44,086 nucleotides of DNA from Brevundimonas intermedia (GCF_004614235.1 NZ_SPVH01000003.1:1-44086); one strand, 5' to 3'. Positions 21,239 to 30,539 are shown, counted from the stretch's first letter. The notes: a model not told the origin generated them from the sequence alone. Translations and numbers: made by a program.

Positions 21239-23593
21239 ATGTCCATGCCCTCCCCTTCGCATCCGCCCGACCACAGCTGCTGTTCGGCCAAATCGGCGGA
21301 CAGCGGCGCGAAGGCGGTCGATCCGGTCTGCGGCATGACCGTCGATCCGGCGACCACAGCGCATCGGGCGGCCCACGACGATAAGGACTATTTCTTCTGT
21401 TCGGCGGGCTGCCGGACCAAATTCATCGCCGATCCGGACCGCTATCTCGGCGAGGCCCGGCAACCGGCGCCTGTCATCCCGGGCGCCATCTACACCTGCC
21501 CGATGCATCCGGAGGTGCGCCAGGAGGGCCCGGGCTCCTGCCCGATCTGCGGCATGGCGCTGGAGCCGGAGACCGTCACCGCCGAGGCGCCGGTCAATCA
21601 CGAACTGATCGACTTCACCCGCCGCCTCTGGGTTGCCGCGGTCCTGACCCTGCCCGTCTTCGCGCTCGAGATGGGCGGCCATCTGACCGGACTGGCGATG
21701 CGGATTTCGGGCCAAACCTCCAACTGGATCCAGTTCGCGCTGGCGACGCCCGTGGTGCTGTGGGCTGGCTGGCCGTTCTTCCAGCGGGGCTGGGCTTCCC
21801 TCCGCAACCGCAGCCTCAACATGTTCACCCTGATCGCCATCGGCGTCGGCGCGGCCTGGATCTACAGCGTGGTCGCGGTGCTGGCGCCGGCTCTGTTCCC
21901 GGCGGCGGTCCGCCGGATGGACGGCAGCGCGCCGGTCTATTTCGAGGCAGCGGCCATCATCACCGTCCTGGTTCTGGTGGGCCAGATTCTTGAGCTGCGC
22001 GCCCGCGAACAGACGTCCGGCGCCATCCGGGCGCTGCTTGATTTGGCGCCCAAGACCGCGCGGCGGCTCCGTGACGACGGCGGCGACGAGGACGTCACGC
22101 TCGACATGGTCGCCGTCGGGGACCGACTGCGCGTCCGCCCCGGCGAGAAGGTGGCGGTCGATGGCGAGATTCTGGACGGTCGCGTAACCATCGACGAGTC
22201 CCTGGTCACGGGTGAATCCATGCCGGTGACCAAGGGCGTCGGGGACAAGGTCGTCGCCGGTTCCCTCAACAAGACCGGCTCGTTCGTGATGCGGGCTGAC
22301 AAGGTCGGCGCCGACACCCTGCTGGCGCAGATCGTCCAGATGGTGGCCCAGGCCCAGCGCAGCCGCGCGCCGATCCAGCGGCTGGCCGACAAGGTGTCCG
22401 GCTGGTTCGTGCCGGCAGTGATCGGCATCGCGGTTCTCGCCGCCCTCGTCTGGGGCCTGGTCGGTCCCGAACCGCGCCTGTCCTACGCGCTGGTCGCCGC
22501 GGTCTCGGTGCTGATCATCGCCTGTCCCTGCGCCCTGGGCCTGGCGACGCCGATCTCCATCATGGTCGGGGTGGGGCGCGGCGCCCACGCCGGCGTGCTG
22601 ATCAAGAACGCCGAGGCGCTGGAGCGTTTCGAAAAGGTCGACACCTTGGTGCTCGACAAGACCGGTACCCTGACGGAGGGGCGACCGTCGGTGACGGCCA
22701 TCCGGCCCGCCGCCGGGTTCGACGAGGCCGAGCTTTTGAGACTCTCCGCCAGTCTGGAGCGGGGCAGCGAGCACCCGCTGGCCGACGCCGTCGTCCGCGC
22801 CGCGGCGGATCGCAAGCTCGTGCTGTCGGAGGCGTCGGAGTTCGACAGCCCGGTCGGGCGCGGCGTCACCGGGGTGGTCGATGGCCGCCGCGTGGCGCTC
22901 GGCAACGGCCGCTACCTCAAGGAGATCGGCGTCGAGGTCGCGGCGCTCGAGGCCGAGGCCGAGGCGCTACGCCAGAACGGCGCCACCGCGATCTTCGTGG
23001 CCGTTGACGGGGTGGCGGCCGGAGTCCTCGGCATCGCCGACCCGGTCAAAGCGACGACCGCCGAGGCCATTCGCGCTCTGAAGGCCGCGGGCCTGCGCCT
23101 GGTGATGATGACCGGGGACAACCGGACCACGGCCGAGGCGGTGGCGCGCCGGCTCGGCATAGACGATGTCCAGGCCGAGGTCCTGCCGCAGGACAAGGCG
23201 GCGGTCGTCGAGCGTCTGCGGGCCGAGGGCCGCATCGTGGCCATGGCCGGCGACGGGGTCAATGACGCCCCGGCCCTGGCCGCCGCCGATGTCGGGGTCG
23301 CCATGGGCGCCGGGTCGGACGTGGCCATCGAGAGCGCCGGCGTCACCCTGCTGGGGGGCGATCTCCAGGGCATTGTCCGGGCGCGCAAGCTGTCGAAGGC
23401 GGTGATGAGCAACATCCGCCAGAATCTCGTCTTCGCCTTCGGGTACAACGCCCTGGGCATCCCGGTCGCGGCGGGGCTGCTGTACCCGATCTTTGGCCTC
23501 CTGCTGTCGCCGGCTCTGGCGGCGTTGGCGATGGCCCTGTCCTCCGTGAGCGTCATCGGCAATGCGCTGCGGCTTCGTGCGGTCAGACTTTAA
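21239..23593 (+). CDS. copA: CopA-type Cu(I)-exporting P1B ATPase with YHS and metal-binding domains
   Basis: 784 aa from ATG 21239, which has AAGGAG 6 nt upstream. Order: Cys/His-rich start; YHS domain about 28-70 ([21 protein letters not shown]); heavy-metal binding domain about 84-110 ([19 protein letters not shown]); then the P1B core. Key sites: Cys429-Pro-Cys431 in ACPCALG, phosphorylated Asp473 in [27 protein letters not shown] and [11 protein letters not shown]. The N-terminal YHS plus CxxC domains replace the usual HMA domain. It pumps Cu(I) from cytoplasm to periplasm. It is divergent from csoR and likely repressed by it. Confidence 0.93.
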   Translation: MSMPSPSHPPDHSCCSAKSADSGAKAVDPVCGMTVDPATTAHRAAHDDKDYFFCSAGCRTKFIADPDRYLGEARQPAPVIPGAIYTCPMHPEVRQEGPGSCPICGMALEPETVTAEAPVNHELIDFTRRLWVAAVLTLPVFALEMGGHLTGLAMRISGQTSNWIQFALATPVVLWAGWPFFQRGWASLRNRSLNMFTLIAIGVGAAWIYSVVAVLAPALFPAAVRRMDGSAPVYFEAAAIITVLVLVGQILELRAREQTSGAIRALLDLAPKTARRLRDDGGDEDVTLDMVAVGDRLRVRPGEKVAVDGEILDGRVTIDESLVTGESMPVTKGVGDKVVAGSLNKTGSFVMRADKVGADTLLAQIVQMVAQAQRSRAPIQRLADKVSGWFVPAVIGIAVLAALVWGLVGPEPRLSYALVAAVSVLIIACPCALGLATPISIMVGVGRGAHAGVLIKNAEALERFEKVDTLVLDKTGTLTEGRPSVTAIRPAAGFDEAELLRLSASLERGSEHPLADAVVRAAADRKLVLSEASEFDSPVGRGVTGVVDGRRVALGNGRYLKEIGVEVAALEAEAEALRQNGATAIFVAVDGVAAGVLGIADPVKATTAEAIRALKAAGLRLVMMTGDNRTTAEAVARRLGIDDVQAEVLPQDKAAVVERLRAEGRIVAMAGDGVNDAPALAAADVGVAMGAGSDVAIESAGVTLLGGDLQGIVRARKLSKAVMSNIRQNLVFAFGYNALGIPVAAGLLYPIFGLLLSPALAALAMALSSVSVIGNALRLRAVRL

Positions 23594-23648
23594 CGGGGGC
23601 GGCATGGGGGACCGGGGCCAGGAGAAGGCGACGACCGGCGTTTGCGCC

Positions 23649-23675
23649 ATTACGCACTCCGGCAGCCGATCCCTC
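23649..23675 (-). promoter_or_regulatory. Orphan copy of the ECF-type promoter motif, pointing into the 3' end of the ATPase gene
   Basis: Minus-strand GAGGG (23675-23671), 16 nt, then CGTAAT (23654-23649). It has the same core and spacing as the five copies before copper genes. It faces left, antisense to the end of the CopA ATPase gene, with no supported minus-strand gene downstream. It could drive an antisense RNA, be left over from a displaced gene, or be chance. Confidence 0.4.
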
Positions 23676-23875
23676 GCCTGATCCAACAGCGTTCGGGTAT
23701 ATTTGATCAAGGCGGAACCGTGTCGGAGGACCCGGATTTAACTGGCGTTCATGTCCGGTTGCGCATCGGCGCCGAGATCCCGGTTCAAGTCCGCGTCCCG
23801 CCGCCGCCTCGCCGGCGCCCTCTTCAACTAGCCGCCGGCCGATTCGCCGGCGCCGCCCCACGCCGGAGACACCCG

Positions 23876-24556
23876 ATGTTCAACCTGACCTTCACACGCT
23901 CGTCCGTTCTGCTCGCCGGCTGTTCCGCTCTCCTCGTGGCGGCGTGCAGCCCGGCCGCCGAGCCGCCGGCGGCCTCCAAGGCCGACGAGTCGGCGCAGAC
24001 TCCGGAGCCCATGGCGATGGCGCAGACGCCCTTCTCCGCCGCCGAGGCGAGGATGCACGAGGCCATGAGGTCGGCGACGGGAGCCAGCGCCGGAGAGGCA
24101 TGGGCCCGCAAGATGATCCCCCATCACCAAGGCGCCCTCGATATGTCCCAGATCGTGCTGCGCGACACGCGGGATGCCGACATTCGCCGGATGGCGCAGA
24201 AGACCGTCGAGATGCAGACCGGGGACATCGCCGAGCTCCAGCGTTGGCTCGAAACAAACGTGGGGGCCGCAGCCGGTGCGGCAGCGCCGGGCGGAGGCGG
24301 TGAGCCGCCGTTCGCGCCGGCCGAAGCGAAAATGATGGAGGCCATGATGGCCGCGACCGGGGTCGACACGGACCAGACCTGGGCTCGCAAGATGATCGCG
24401 CATCACCAGGGCGCCCTCGACATGGCCCAGGTGGTGCTGCGCGAAAGCCAGGACGCCGACATCCGGCGCATGGCGCAGAAGACGATCGAGATGCAGACCG
24501 CGGACATCGCGGAGCTGCGCGCCTGGCTGGAGGCTCATCCCGCCAGCGCAGGATGA
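23876..24556 (+). CDS. Lipoprotein with two DUF305 domains
   Basis: 226 aa. ATG 23876 begins a lipoprotein signal with the lipobox LLVAACSP (Cys near 22); an upstream extension of the frame lacks this logic. Two DUF305 units follow: residues about 50-125 and 140-222, each with RKMI(P/A)HHQGALDM and DADIRRMAQKT(V/I)EMQT. Their near identity indicates an internal duplication. DUF305 proteins are ferritin-like helical domains with the conserved His-His and Met residues and often sit by copper genes. A role in periplasmic copper binding is inferred. The 282-bp spacer before it holds only the orphan promoter motif. Confidence 0.82.
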   Translation: MFNLTFTRSSVLLAGCSALLVAACSPAAEPPAASKADESAQTPEPMAMAQTPFSAAEARMHEAMRSATGASAGEAWARKMIPHHQGALDMSQIVLRDTRDADIRRMAQKTVEMQTGDIAELQRWLETNVGAAAGAAAPGGGGEPPFAPAEAKMMEAMMAATGVDTDQTWARKMIAHHQGALDMAQVVLRESQDADIRRMAQKTIEMQTADIAELRAWLEAHPASAG

Positions 24557-24611
24557 TCCGGCGTCGGCGAGAAGTCCCGTTGCAGATTTGCGAGTAGAGG
24601 AAGAACAATCG

Positions 24612-25082
24612 ATGGAAAACATGAAGACCATGCACGCCATGAAGGGGAGCTACCGTTCCTTCGGCTTCGAGCTCGTCCTGGATTTCATCATCATGTACCT
24701 GGTGATGTACACGATGATCGCGTCCCTCAATCACTTCTATTTCAACCTCAACAACGTCTACATGACGCTGATGATGGTCTCGCCTATGGCGATCCTCATG
24801 ATGGTGTTCATGCGGTCGATGTATCCGTCGAAACGGACGAATCTGCTGATCGGCGGGGCTGCCGCCCTGGTGTTTGCGGTCAGCTTCTGGGGTATGCGGA
24901 CCCAGGCGGCGGTGGGAGACACGGAGTTCCTGCGTTCGATGATCCCGCACCACTCCGGCGCCATCCTGATGTGCCAGCAAGCCTCGCTGACGGATCCGGA
25001 AGTGCTCGGTCTGTGCGAGGAAATCGTCCGCTCCCAGGAACAGGAGATCGCCCAGATGAAGGCTCTTCTGGCGCGGCGCTGA
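24612..25082 (+). CDS. DUF305 membrane protein
   Basis: 156 aa from ATG 24612, with AGAGGAAG 8 nt upstream. Three hydrophobic segments (about 20-42, 50-68 and 80-97) are rich in Met, including YMTLMMVSPMAILMMVFM. A C-terminal DUF305 motif, FLRSMIPHHSGAILMCQQAS, keeps the His-His pair. The gene follows the duplicated DUF305 lipoprotein by 55 bp and probably forms an operon with it. Biochemical function is unknown; copper linkage is by neighbours and Met/His content. Confidence 0.78.
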   Translation: MENMKTMHAMKGSYRSFGFELVLDFIIMYLVMYTMIASLNHFYFNLNNVYMTLMMVSPMAILMMVFMRSMYPSKRTNLLIGGAAALVFAVSFWGMRTQAAVGDTEFLRSMIPHHSGAILMCQQASLTDPEVLGLCEEIVRSQEQEIAQMKALLARR

Positions 25083-25138
25083 TCCAGCGCTAGGCGACGG
25101 GAGTTTCCGGCCCGGTCGGCTCTGCGGCAGCGTGTCGC

Positions 25139-25165
25139 GAGGGGCGACCGGGTCGCCTGCGTAAA
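25139..25165 (+). promoter_or_regulatory. Predicted ECF sigma promoter of copAB
   Basis: GAGGG (25139-25143), 16 nt, CGTAAA (25160-25165), 54 nt before the copA (oxidase) start. It matches the motif found before the CnrYXH cassette itself. Confidence 0.7.
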
Positions 25166-25219
25166 ACCATATAGATCGTCGCCTCGCCGAGGCGCGGTTC
25201 TGACTTTAAGGAGTATCTT

Positions 25220-27082
25220 ATGAAGCTGGATCGTCGACTGCTGCTGCGCGGCGCCGTCGCGGGCGGCGGTCTCGCCGCCTTGCAGGGCCTGATGCCCGCC
25301 TGGGCGCAGACGGGCTCGCCGGGGCTGCGGTCGGACCTGCCTACCCTGACTGGGCCGAATATCGATCTGACCATCGGTCAGACGCCCTTCACCGTGAACG
25401 GGCGCACCGCGACGTCCACGACCATCAACGGCGTGCTGCCGGCGCCGGTGTTGCGGCTGCGCGAAGGCCAGAACGTCCGTCTGGCGGTGACGAACACCCT
25501 GGACGAAGACACCTCGATCCACTGGCATGGGTTTCTTCTACCCTTCCAGATGGACGGGGTGCCCGGGATCAGCTTCCCAGGCATCAAGCCGCGCGAGACC
25601 TTCGTCTACGAGTTTCCGATCAGGCAGTCCGGCACCTTCTGGTATCACAGCCACTCCGGCCTGCAGGAGGCGCTCGGCCACTACGGGCCGATCGTCATCG
25701 ATCCGGCCGGCGCCGATCCGGTCGCCTACGACCGCGAGCATGTGCTGGTCCTGTCGGACTGGAGTTTCATGCATCCGCACGAAATCCTCGACAAGCTGAA
25801 GAAGAGCCCCGGCTACTTCAACCGGCAGCGCACGACCCTGGCGGGCCTCTTCTCCGGCGAGGACCGCATGAGCCTGGAAGAACGGCGCATGTGGGGCCAG
25901 ATGCGGATGGACCCGCGCGACATCCTCGACGTGAATGGGACGACCTACACCTATCTGATCAATGGACACGGCCCGCAGGAGAACTGGACCGGCCTGTTCC
26001 GACCCGGCGAACGGGTGCGACTGCGCATCATCAACGCCTCGGCCATGTCGATCTTCAACGTCCGCATCCCCGGCCTGCCGATGACGGTGGTCCAGGCCGA
26101 CGGCGAGAACGTGCGTCCGGTCGAGACCGACGAGTTCCAGATCTCCGTCGCCGAGACCTATGACGTTATCGTCCGGCCGACCGAGGACCGGGCCTACACC
26201 ATCGTGTCGGAAGCCATTGACCGTTCCGGCATGGGGCGGGCGACCCTTGCTCCGCGCCTGGGGATGACCGCCGAGGTTCCGCCGCTCCGCGAGGTTCCCA
26301 ACCTGACCATGAAGGACATGGGCATGGGGGACATGGGCGGCATGGGCGGCATGGACCACGGCTCGATGGGGGGCCAGCCGGGCGGCGCCATGGCGGGGAT
26401 GGATCATAGCGCCATGACCGGCGCCTCCGGCGGCACCATGGCCGGGATGGATCACGGCGCCATGGCGCCCCAGTCCACGGGTGCGATGACCGGGATGGAC
26501 CACGGCTCCATGGCCGGCATGAACATGCGCGATCCCGCCAACGCCCCGCCGGACATGGCGGTGGGGGTCGGCGTGGACGCCATCGCCATGGCGCCGGCCA
26601 ACCGCATGGGCGAGCGCCCGACGGGACTGGCCGACGTACCCCACCGCGTGCTGGTCTACACCGACCTGGTCTCGCTGACGCCCAACAAGGACCAGCGTCC
26701 CCCGTCGCGGACCATGGAGATCCACCTGACCGGCAACATGGAGCGGTTCATGTGGGGCTTCGACGGGAGGAAGTTCAGCGAACTGGTCGAGCCGATCCGC
26801 TTTGAGCGGAACGAGCGGGTGAGGGTGACCCTGGTCAACGACACCATGATGGCCCACCCCATCCATCTGCACGGCCACTTCTTCGAACTGGTGACCGGCG
26901 GACCGGCGGGCCACCAACCGCTGAAGCATACGGTCAACGTTCTCCCCGGCGGCAAGGTCACCTTTGACCTGACCGCCGACAATCCCGGGGACTGGGCCTT
27001 CCACTGTCACATGCTGATGCACATGCACGCGGGCATGTTCAACGTCGTCACCGTCCGCCCGATGTCAGGAGCCTCGTCATGA
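25220..27082 (+). CDS. copA (pcoA-type): Copper-resistance multicopper oxidase (PcoA/CopA type)
   Basis: 620 aa, ATG 25220 with AAGGAG 6 nt upstream. The twin-arginine signal LDRRLLLRGAVAGGG is followed by an AWAQ cleavage region, so export is by Tat as a folded enzyme. Copper ligands: His101-Trp-His103, WYHSHS at about 141-146, HPIHLHGHF (His546, 549, 551) and His595-Cys596-His597 with His601 and Met606. A Met-rich insert at about 364-437 repeats GMDHGSM/AGMDHSAM-type units that would bind Cu(I). It oxidises Cu(I) in the periplasm. It overlaps copB by 4 bp. Confidence 0.93.
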   Translation: MKLDRRLLLRGAVAGGGLAALQGLMPAWAQTGSPGLRSDLPTLTGPNIDLTIGQTPFTVNGRTATSTTINGVLPAPVLRLREGQNVRLAVTNTLDEDTSIHWHGFLLPFQMDGVPGISFPGIKPRETFVYEFPIRQSGTFWYHSHSGLQEALGHYGPIVIDPAGADPVAYDREHVLVLSDWSFMHPHEILDKLKKSPGYFNRQRTTLAGLFSGEDRMSLEERRMWGQMRMDPRDILDVNGTTYTYLINGHGPQENWTGLFRPGERVRLRIINASAMSIFNVRIPGLPMTVVQADGENVRPVETDEFQISVAETYDVIVRPTEDRAYTIVSEAIDRSGMGRATLAPRLGMTAEVPPLREVPNLTMKDMGMGDMGGMGGMDHGSMGGQPGGAMAGMDHSAMTGASGGTMAGMDHGAMAPQSTGAMTGMDHGSMAGMNMRDPANAPPDMAVGVGVDAIAMAPANRMGERPTGLADVPHRVLVYTDLVSLTPNKDQRPPSRTMEIHLTGNMERFMWGFDGRKFSELVEPIRFERNERVRVTLVNDTMMAHPIHLHGHFFELVTGGPAGHQPLKHTVNVLPGGKVTFDLTADNPGDWAFHCHMLMHMHAGMFNVVTVRPMSGASS

Positions 27083-28602
27083 TCCGTCGGTCCGTGGGTC
27101 TCGTCCCTCTGCTCCTCGCGGCCTCGGCCGGCCCGGTGTTCGCCCAGAGCCACGCCGGGCACGGCGCGGCGGCTAACGCCGTCCAGACCGCCGTCCAGCT
27201 GCCCGCCGGTTGCGTCCGGCGCGGCGCGCCGACGGCGGATCCGTCCCGCGTCGGAACGCCCGGGGCGCCGGTCTGCCCGACCGGCGCCGTGCCCGAGCGC
27301 GCGCCGGCGTCGGCGGATCCCCACGCCGGGCACGACATGTCGACGATGAGCCAGACCGCGCCCGCGCCGGCCATGCCGGCGGGACATGACATGTCGACCA
27401 TGCAGAGCGGCCAACAGCCGGCCGCCGCCGGTCAGCCGGATCCCCACGCCGGGCACGACATGTCGACGATGCGGCAGACCGCGCCCGCGCCGGCCACGCC
27501 GGCGGGCCACGACATGTCGACCATGCAGAGCGGCCAGCGGCCGGCCGCCGCCGGTCAGCCGGATCCCCACGCCGGACATGACATGTCGACGATGGGCCAG
27601 ACCGCGCCGGCGCCGGCCATGCCGGCGGGACATGACATGTCGACCATGCAGAGCGGCCAGCAGCCGGCCGCCGCCGCTCAGCCGGATCCCCACGCCGGGC
27701 ACGACATGTCAACGATGCGGCAGACCGCGCCCGCGTCGGCCATGCCGGCGGGACATGACATGTCGACCATGGGGCAGATGCCCCCGGGTCATGACATGTC
27801 GGCCATGGCGATGCCGCCCGACGTGCCGACCAGCGCGGACAACCCGGGACGCCCTCCGGAAATGCCCCTTCCGCCCGGGGCGACCAGCGGCCCCGCTCAC
27901 GCCGCCGATACCCTGTTCGATCCCGCGGAGATGGCGGCGGCCCGCGAACAGCTTCGCGTCGAGAATGGCGACGTGCGGACCACCGCGGTGATCATCGACC
28001 AGCTCGAAGCGAGTTTCGGAGACGGCGAAGAAGGCTACGCGCTGGACGCGCAGGGCTGGACCGGCGGCGACATCAACCGCTTCTGGTGGAAGTCGGAAGT
28101 CGAGGGCGACTTCGACGGCGAGGTCGAGGAAGCCGAGGTCCAAGCCCTTTACAGCCGGGCGTTCCGGCCCTTCTTCGACTTCCAGACCGGCCTGCGGCAG
28201 ACCTACCGGCCCGAGGGCGACCGGACCGATCTGGTCGTCGGCATTCAGGGTCTGGCGCCCTACTGGTTCGAGGTCGATGCGGCGGCCTTCCTGTCCAACA
28301 AGGGCGAACTGACGGCGAGGGCGGAGGCCGAATATGATCAGCGGATCACCAATCGCTGGATCGTGCAGCCCCGGGCCGAGGTGGTGCTGTCGGCGGAGGA
28401 CATCCCCGAACTCCGGATCGGGTCCGGCCTGTCGACGCTCCAGATCGGGGCCCGCTTGCGCTACGAGTTCCGCAAGGAATTCGCACCCTATGTCGGCGTC
28501 GAATGGACCAAGAGCTTCGGCAATACGGCGGACTTCCTGGAAGCTGACGGGCGAAGCTCGGAAGACACCCGGCTGGTCGTCGGCATTCGGGCGTGGTTCT
28601 AG
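27079..28602 (+). CDS. copB: Copper-resistance outer-membrane protein CopB/PcoB with expanded His/Met repeats
   Basis: 507 aa, well above the roughly 300-400 aa common for the family; the excess is a repeat region. Signal peptide about 1-22. Residues about 80-245 hold nine GHDMS motifs in 41-residue units. The CopB beta-barrel follows: LFDPAEMAAAREQLR, INRFWWKSEVEGDF, LRQTYRPEGDRTDLV, and it ends in the outer-membrane-type GIRAWF. CopB pairs with the oxidase CopA; it sequesters or passes copper at the outer membrane. ATGA overlap with the upstream gene implies coupling. Confidence 0.92.
   Translation: MIRRSVGLVPLLLAASAGPVFAQSHAGHGAAANAVQTAVQLPAGCVRRGAPTADPSRVGTPGAPVCPTGAVPERAPASADPHAGHDMSTMSQTAPAPAMPAGHDMSTMQSGQQPAAAGQPDPHAGHDMSTMRQTAPAPATPAGHDMSTMQSGQRPAAAGQPDPHAGHDMSTMGQTAPAPAMPAGHDMSTMQSGQQPAAAAQPDPHAGHDMSTMRQTAPASAMPAGHDMSTMGQMPPGHDMSAMAMPPDVPTSADNPGRPPEMPLPPGATSGPAHAADTLFDPAEMAAAREQLRVENGDVRTTAVIIDQLEASFGDGEEGYALDAQGWTGGDINRFWWKSEVEGDFDGEVEEAEVQALYSRAFRPFFDFQTGLRQTYRPEGDRTDLVVGIQGLAPYWFEVDAAAFLSNKGELTARAEAEYDQRITNRWIVQPRAEVVLSAEDIPELRIGSGLSTLQIGARLRYEFRKEFAPYVGVEWTKSFGNTADFLEADGRSSEDTRLVVGIRAWF
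27316..27771 (+). repeat. 123-bp in-frame tandem repeat inside copB
   Basis: Units begin at 27316, 27439, 27562 and 27685, each exactly 123 bp apart: three full units and a fourth of 87 bp. Each encodes DPHAGHDMSTM, a short Ala/Pro linker, PAGHDMSTM and a Gln/Ala/Pro linker. Near identity at DNA level implies recent expansion by recombination or slippage. Confidence 0.9.
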
Positions 28603-28743
28603 CGAAGCGGCGGCGGGTCTTGTCTTGACGCCGGCGCCCCCACAGGCACGCAACGGGTCGGTTGTCAGGACGCCCCCGCCGGGGCCAGGGCCTCGCTACA
28701 GCCTGTGCCTTGCGCCGGCCGGTGACCGGCCCGGTGTTGTCCA

Positions 28744-29547
28744 ATGACAGCGGGGCGGCGGATCCGGGCCGTCGTGATCGATCTGGATGACACCCTGCTC
28801 TCAGCCTATCGCCGCCCTGATCTGGCGTGGCGCAGCGTCTGTCAGGTATACCAGACCGAGCTTGGCGACCTCGCTCCGGACGTTGCAGCGCGCGCCCTGA
28901 CGGAGGCGGGGCGGGCCTTCTGGAGCGATCCGGACAGCCACGCCGTGGGCCGCGCAGACCCGAAGCAGGCCCGGCGCGTCATCGCAGCCAAAGCCTTCGA
29001 GGCCTTGCGGCGCGACAGTAGTCCAACGGTATCTCCCGAGATCGCAGAGCGCATCGCCGACGCCTTCAGCCTCCATCGCGACCGGCAGATGCGGCTCGAA
29101 CCCAAGGCGGACGCCGTGTTGGTCCAACTGCGGGACGCTGGATACCGGCTCGCGCTGCTCACCAACGGCGCCGGTCCACTGCAGCGCGCCAAGATCGAGC
29201 GTTTCGGTCTGGCTTCGCGTTTCCATCATATCCAGATTGAAGGCGAGGTCGGCGTTGGCAAGCCCGATCCGGGCGCGTTCAGGCGAGTGTTTGCCGCCTT
29301 GAACGTCGATCCGCCCGAGGTCTGTGTCGTCGGAGACAGTCTGGAATGGGACATTCGCCCGGCCAAGGCGCTGGGCTGTTTCACCATTCTGTACGACCCG
29401 GAGGCTGGCCAAGCTGTAGGACGCGGTTTCGGCGACGCCCACGTTGTGACCCGGACATTGGCGAGCTTGGCGCCCCACCTTCAGGAGCGTAGTTCGCCCC
29501 CCGGCCGGATGGATCGCGCCGGCCGGCGATCACGGCGCGCCGACTGA
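28744..29547 (+). CDS. HAD-superfamily hydrolase
   Basis: 267 aa, ATG 28744. HAD motifs: I, VVIDLDDTLL with nucleophile Asp13 and Asp15; II, LALLTNGAG; III, the Lys in GVGKPDPGAF; IV, VVGDSLEWDI. A helical cap lies between motifs I and II, as in phosphoglycolate-phosphatase/haloacid-dehalogenase-like subfamily I enzymes. Substrate unknown. It lies 141 bp after copB without a visible promoter motif of its own, so read-through is possible. A copper role is not evident. Confidence 0.85.
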   Translation: MTAGRRIRAVVIDLDDTLLSAYRRPDLAWRSVCQVYQTELGDLAPDVAARALTEAGRAFWSDPDSHAVGRADPKQARRVIAAKAFEALRRDSSPTVSPEIAERIADAFSLHRDRQMRLEPKADAVLVQLRDAGYRLALLTNGAGPLQRAKIERFGLASRFHHIQIEGEVGVGKPDPGAFRRVFAALNVDPPEVCVVGDSLEWDIRPAKALGCFTILYDPEAGQAVGRGFGDAHVVTRTLASLAPHLQERSSPPGRMDRAGRRSRRAD

Positions 29548-29612
29548 GCCCAGGGCTGAAAGACCATCGCGAGGGGTCAGCCGGGGAGCCGACCGCTGAT
29601 CGACGACGGAAA

Positions 29613-29640
29613 AACGCCGCGCGGCAGGTCGCGCGGCGTT
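29613..29640 (-). terminator. Rho-independent terminator of the lipoprotein-copC operon
   Basis: A perfect 11-bp stem, AACGCCGCGCG/CGCGCGGCGTT, encloses the 6-nt loop GCAGGT. On the minus strand the stem runs into a TTTTT tract, 48 nt after the copC stop. On the plus strand it can also end the HAD gene. Its CGGCAGGTCG centre is shared with the hairpin at 1683-1719. Confidence 0.85.
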
Positions 29641-29687
29641 CCTTCCACATCCGGCTTCGGCCCCTCAGGAGGCGGGAGGCCGATCCC

Positions 29688-30095
29688 TCAGTGAACCATG
29701 AAACGGACGAGGCCGTTCATCTGGTGGCCGTCGGCGCCCTTCGCGGCCCAGGCGGCGGAATAGGATCCGGGGGCCAGGATGGGGAGGGGCGCGCTGACCG
29801 TGGTGACCGGCGCCGCGTCGTCGACCACAGCCACGTCGATGGACCGGGCGTCAGGGCCCGTCAGCCTGAGAGAGGTCAGGGTCATGGCGTGCGGGAACGT
29901 CGCCGAGAAGGTCGTCGGCGCGACCGCTAGCATGGCGTTGTCCGCGGGCGCGGTGACGACGCCGTTGGCGGGGGCCTGCATGGCGGCGTGATCCTGCGCC
30001 GACATGCCCGCGTGCGAATGGCTCTGGGCCTGGGCGAGGGAGACGGGAGCCAGCGCCGCCAGAGCGGCCAGGCTGGTGAGGATTGAACGGTTCAT
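29688..30095 (-). CDS. CopC-like periplasmic copper-binding protein (divergent copy)
   Basis: 135 aa, ATG 30095, signal peptide about 1-23 (PVSLAQAQ). The mature N-terminus is His/Met-rich (SHSHAGMSAQDHAAM). The CopC fold is seen in TAPADNAMLAVAPTTFSATF and in the C-terminal GADGHQMNGLVRFMV, where the Asp-x-His pair belongs to the Cu(II) site of CopC. It differs clearly from the second CopC at 37573-37935. It follows the small lipoprotein gene by 26 bp and shares its promoter. Confidence 0.8.
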   Translation of the reverse strand: MNRSILTSLAALAALAPVSLAQAQSHSHAGMSAQDHAAMQAPANGVVTAPADNAMLAVAPTTFSATFPHAMTLTSLRLTGPDARSIDVAVVDDAAPVTTVSAPLPILAPGSYSAAWAAKGADGHQMNGLVRFMVH

Positions 30096-30121
30096 GAGAG
30101 ACTTCCTGATGCTTACGTGGA

Positions 30122-30448
30122 CTACTGGTTGGGCGGCATGGTCATGCCGTCCATCTTCGACATGTCATGGCCGGCCATCGGATCGGCCGGCGGCGGCGTC
30201 GGGGCGGGTGCTGGCGCCGGCGCGGGGCGGGTCGGTCGGGGCGTCGAGGCCCGGGGGGACGGCGCCGGGGCTGATGCGGCGGCCTGCGGCTGCGGGGTCG
30301 GCTCGGGCGTGGCGACCGGCGCGGCCTCCATCGGGGTCGTCGCCGAGGCGCCCGGCGCCGTCTGGGCCTCGACCGGTTGAGGGTCGGCGGCCGGCTGGCA
30401 GGCGCCCAAGGTGATCGCCGCTGCGGCGGCTAGGATCGGGACTCTCAT
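30122..30448 (-). CDS. Small Pro/Ala-rich lipoprotein with a His/Met tail
   Basis: 108 aa, ATG 30448. The lipobox is ITLGACQP with Cys17. A long low-complexity Pro/Ala/Thr linker (about 25-88) leads to a C-terminal metal-binding-like tail, PMAGHDMSKMDGMTM. The GHDMSKM motif echoes the repeats of CopB. I know of no named family. It reads as a tethered periplasmic Cu(I)-binding peptide, an inference from composition, and is the first gene of a copC operon under the shared promoter motif. Confidence 0.65.
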   Translation of the reverse strand: MRVPILAAAAAITLGACQPAADPQPVEAQTAPGASATTPMEAAPVATPEPTPQPQAAASAPAPSPRASTPRPTRPAPAPAPAPTPPPADPMAGHDMSKMDGMTMPPNQ

Positions 30449-30512
30449 GTGACAAGCTCCTGAAAGAAAAGGGCGATGATCGGGTCGATTTCCCGCGACG
30501 CCCTCATACTAG

Positions 30513-30539
30513 AATACGCGGACGGGCGCCGCATCCCTC
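30513..30539 (-). promoter_or_regulatory. Predicted ECF sigma promoter of lipoprotein-copC
   Basis: Minus-strand GAGGG (30539-30535), 16 nt, CGTATT (30518-30513), 64 nt before the lipoprotein start. Same core and spacing as the other copies. Confidence 0.7.

Noticed and set aside
22967..23639. Minus-strand frame under the orphan promoter as a real gene
   Set aside because: It is fully antisense to the conserved C-terminal part of the CopA ATPase, has shadow-type composition, and its ATG overlaps the -10 element.
26290..26530. Met/His repeats in the multicopper oxidase as a tandem DNA repeat
   Set aside because: Units are short, irregular and diverged at DNA level; this is the usual Met-rich insert of the family.
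28717..28731. GC-rich hairpin between copB and the HAD gene as a terminator
   Set aside because: The stem is 6 bp (GGCCGG/CCGGCC) with a 3-nt loop and no U tract; such palindromes are common in GC-rich DNA.
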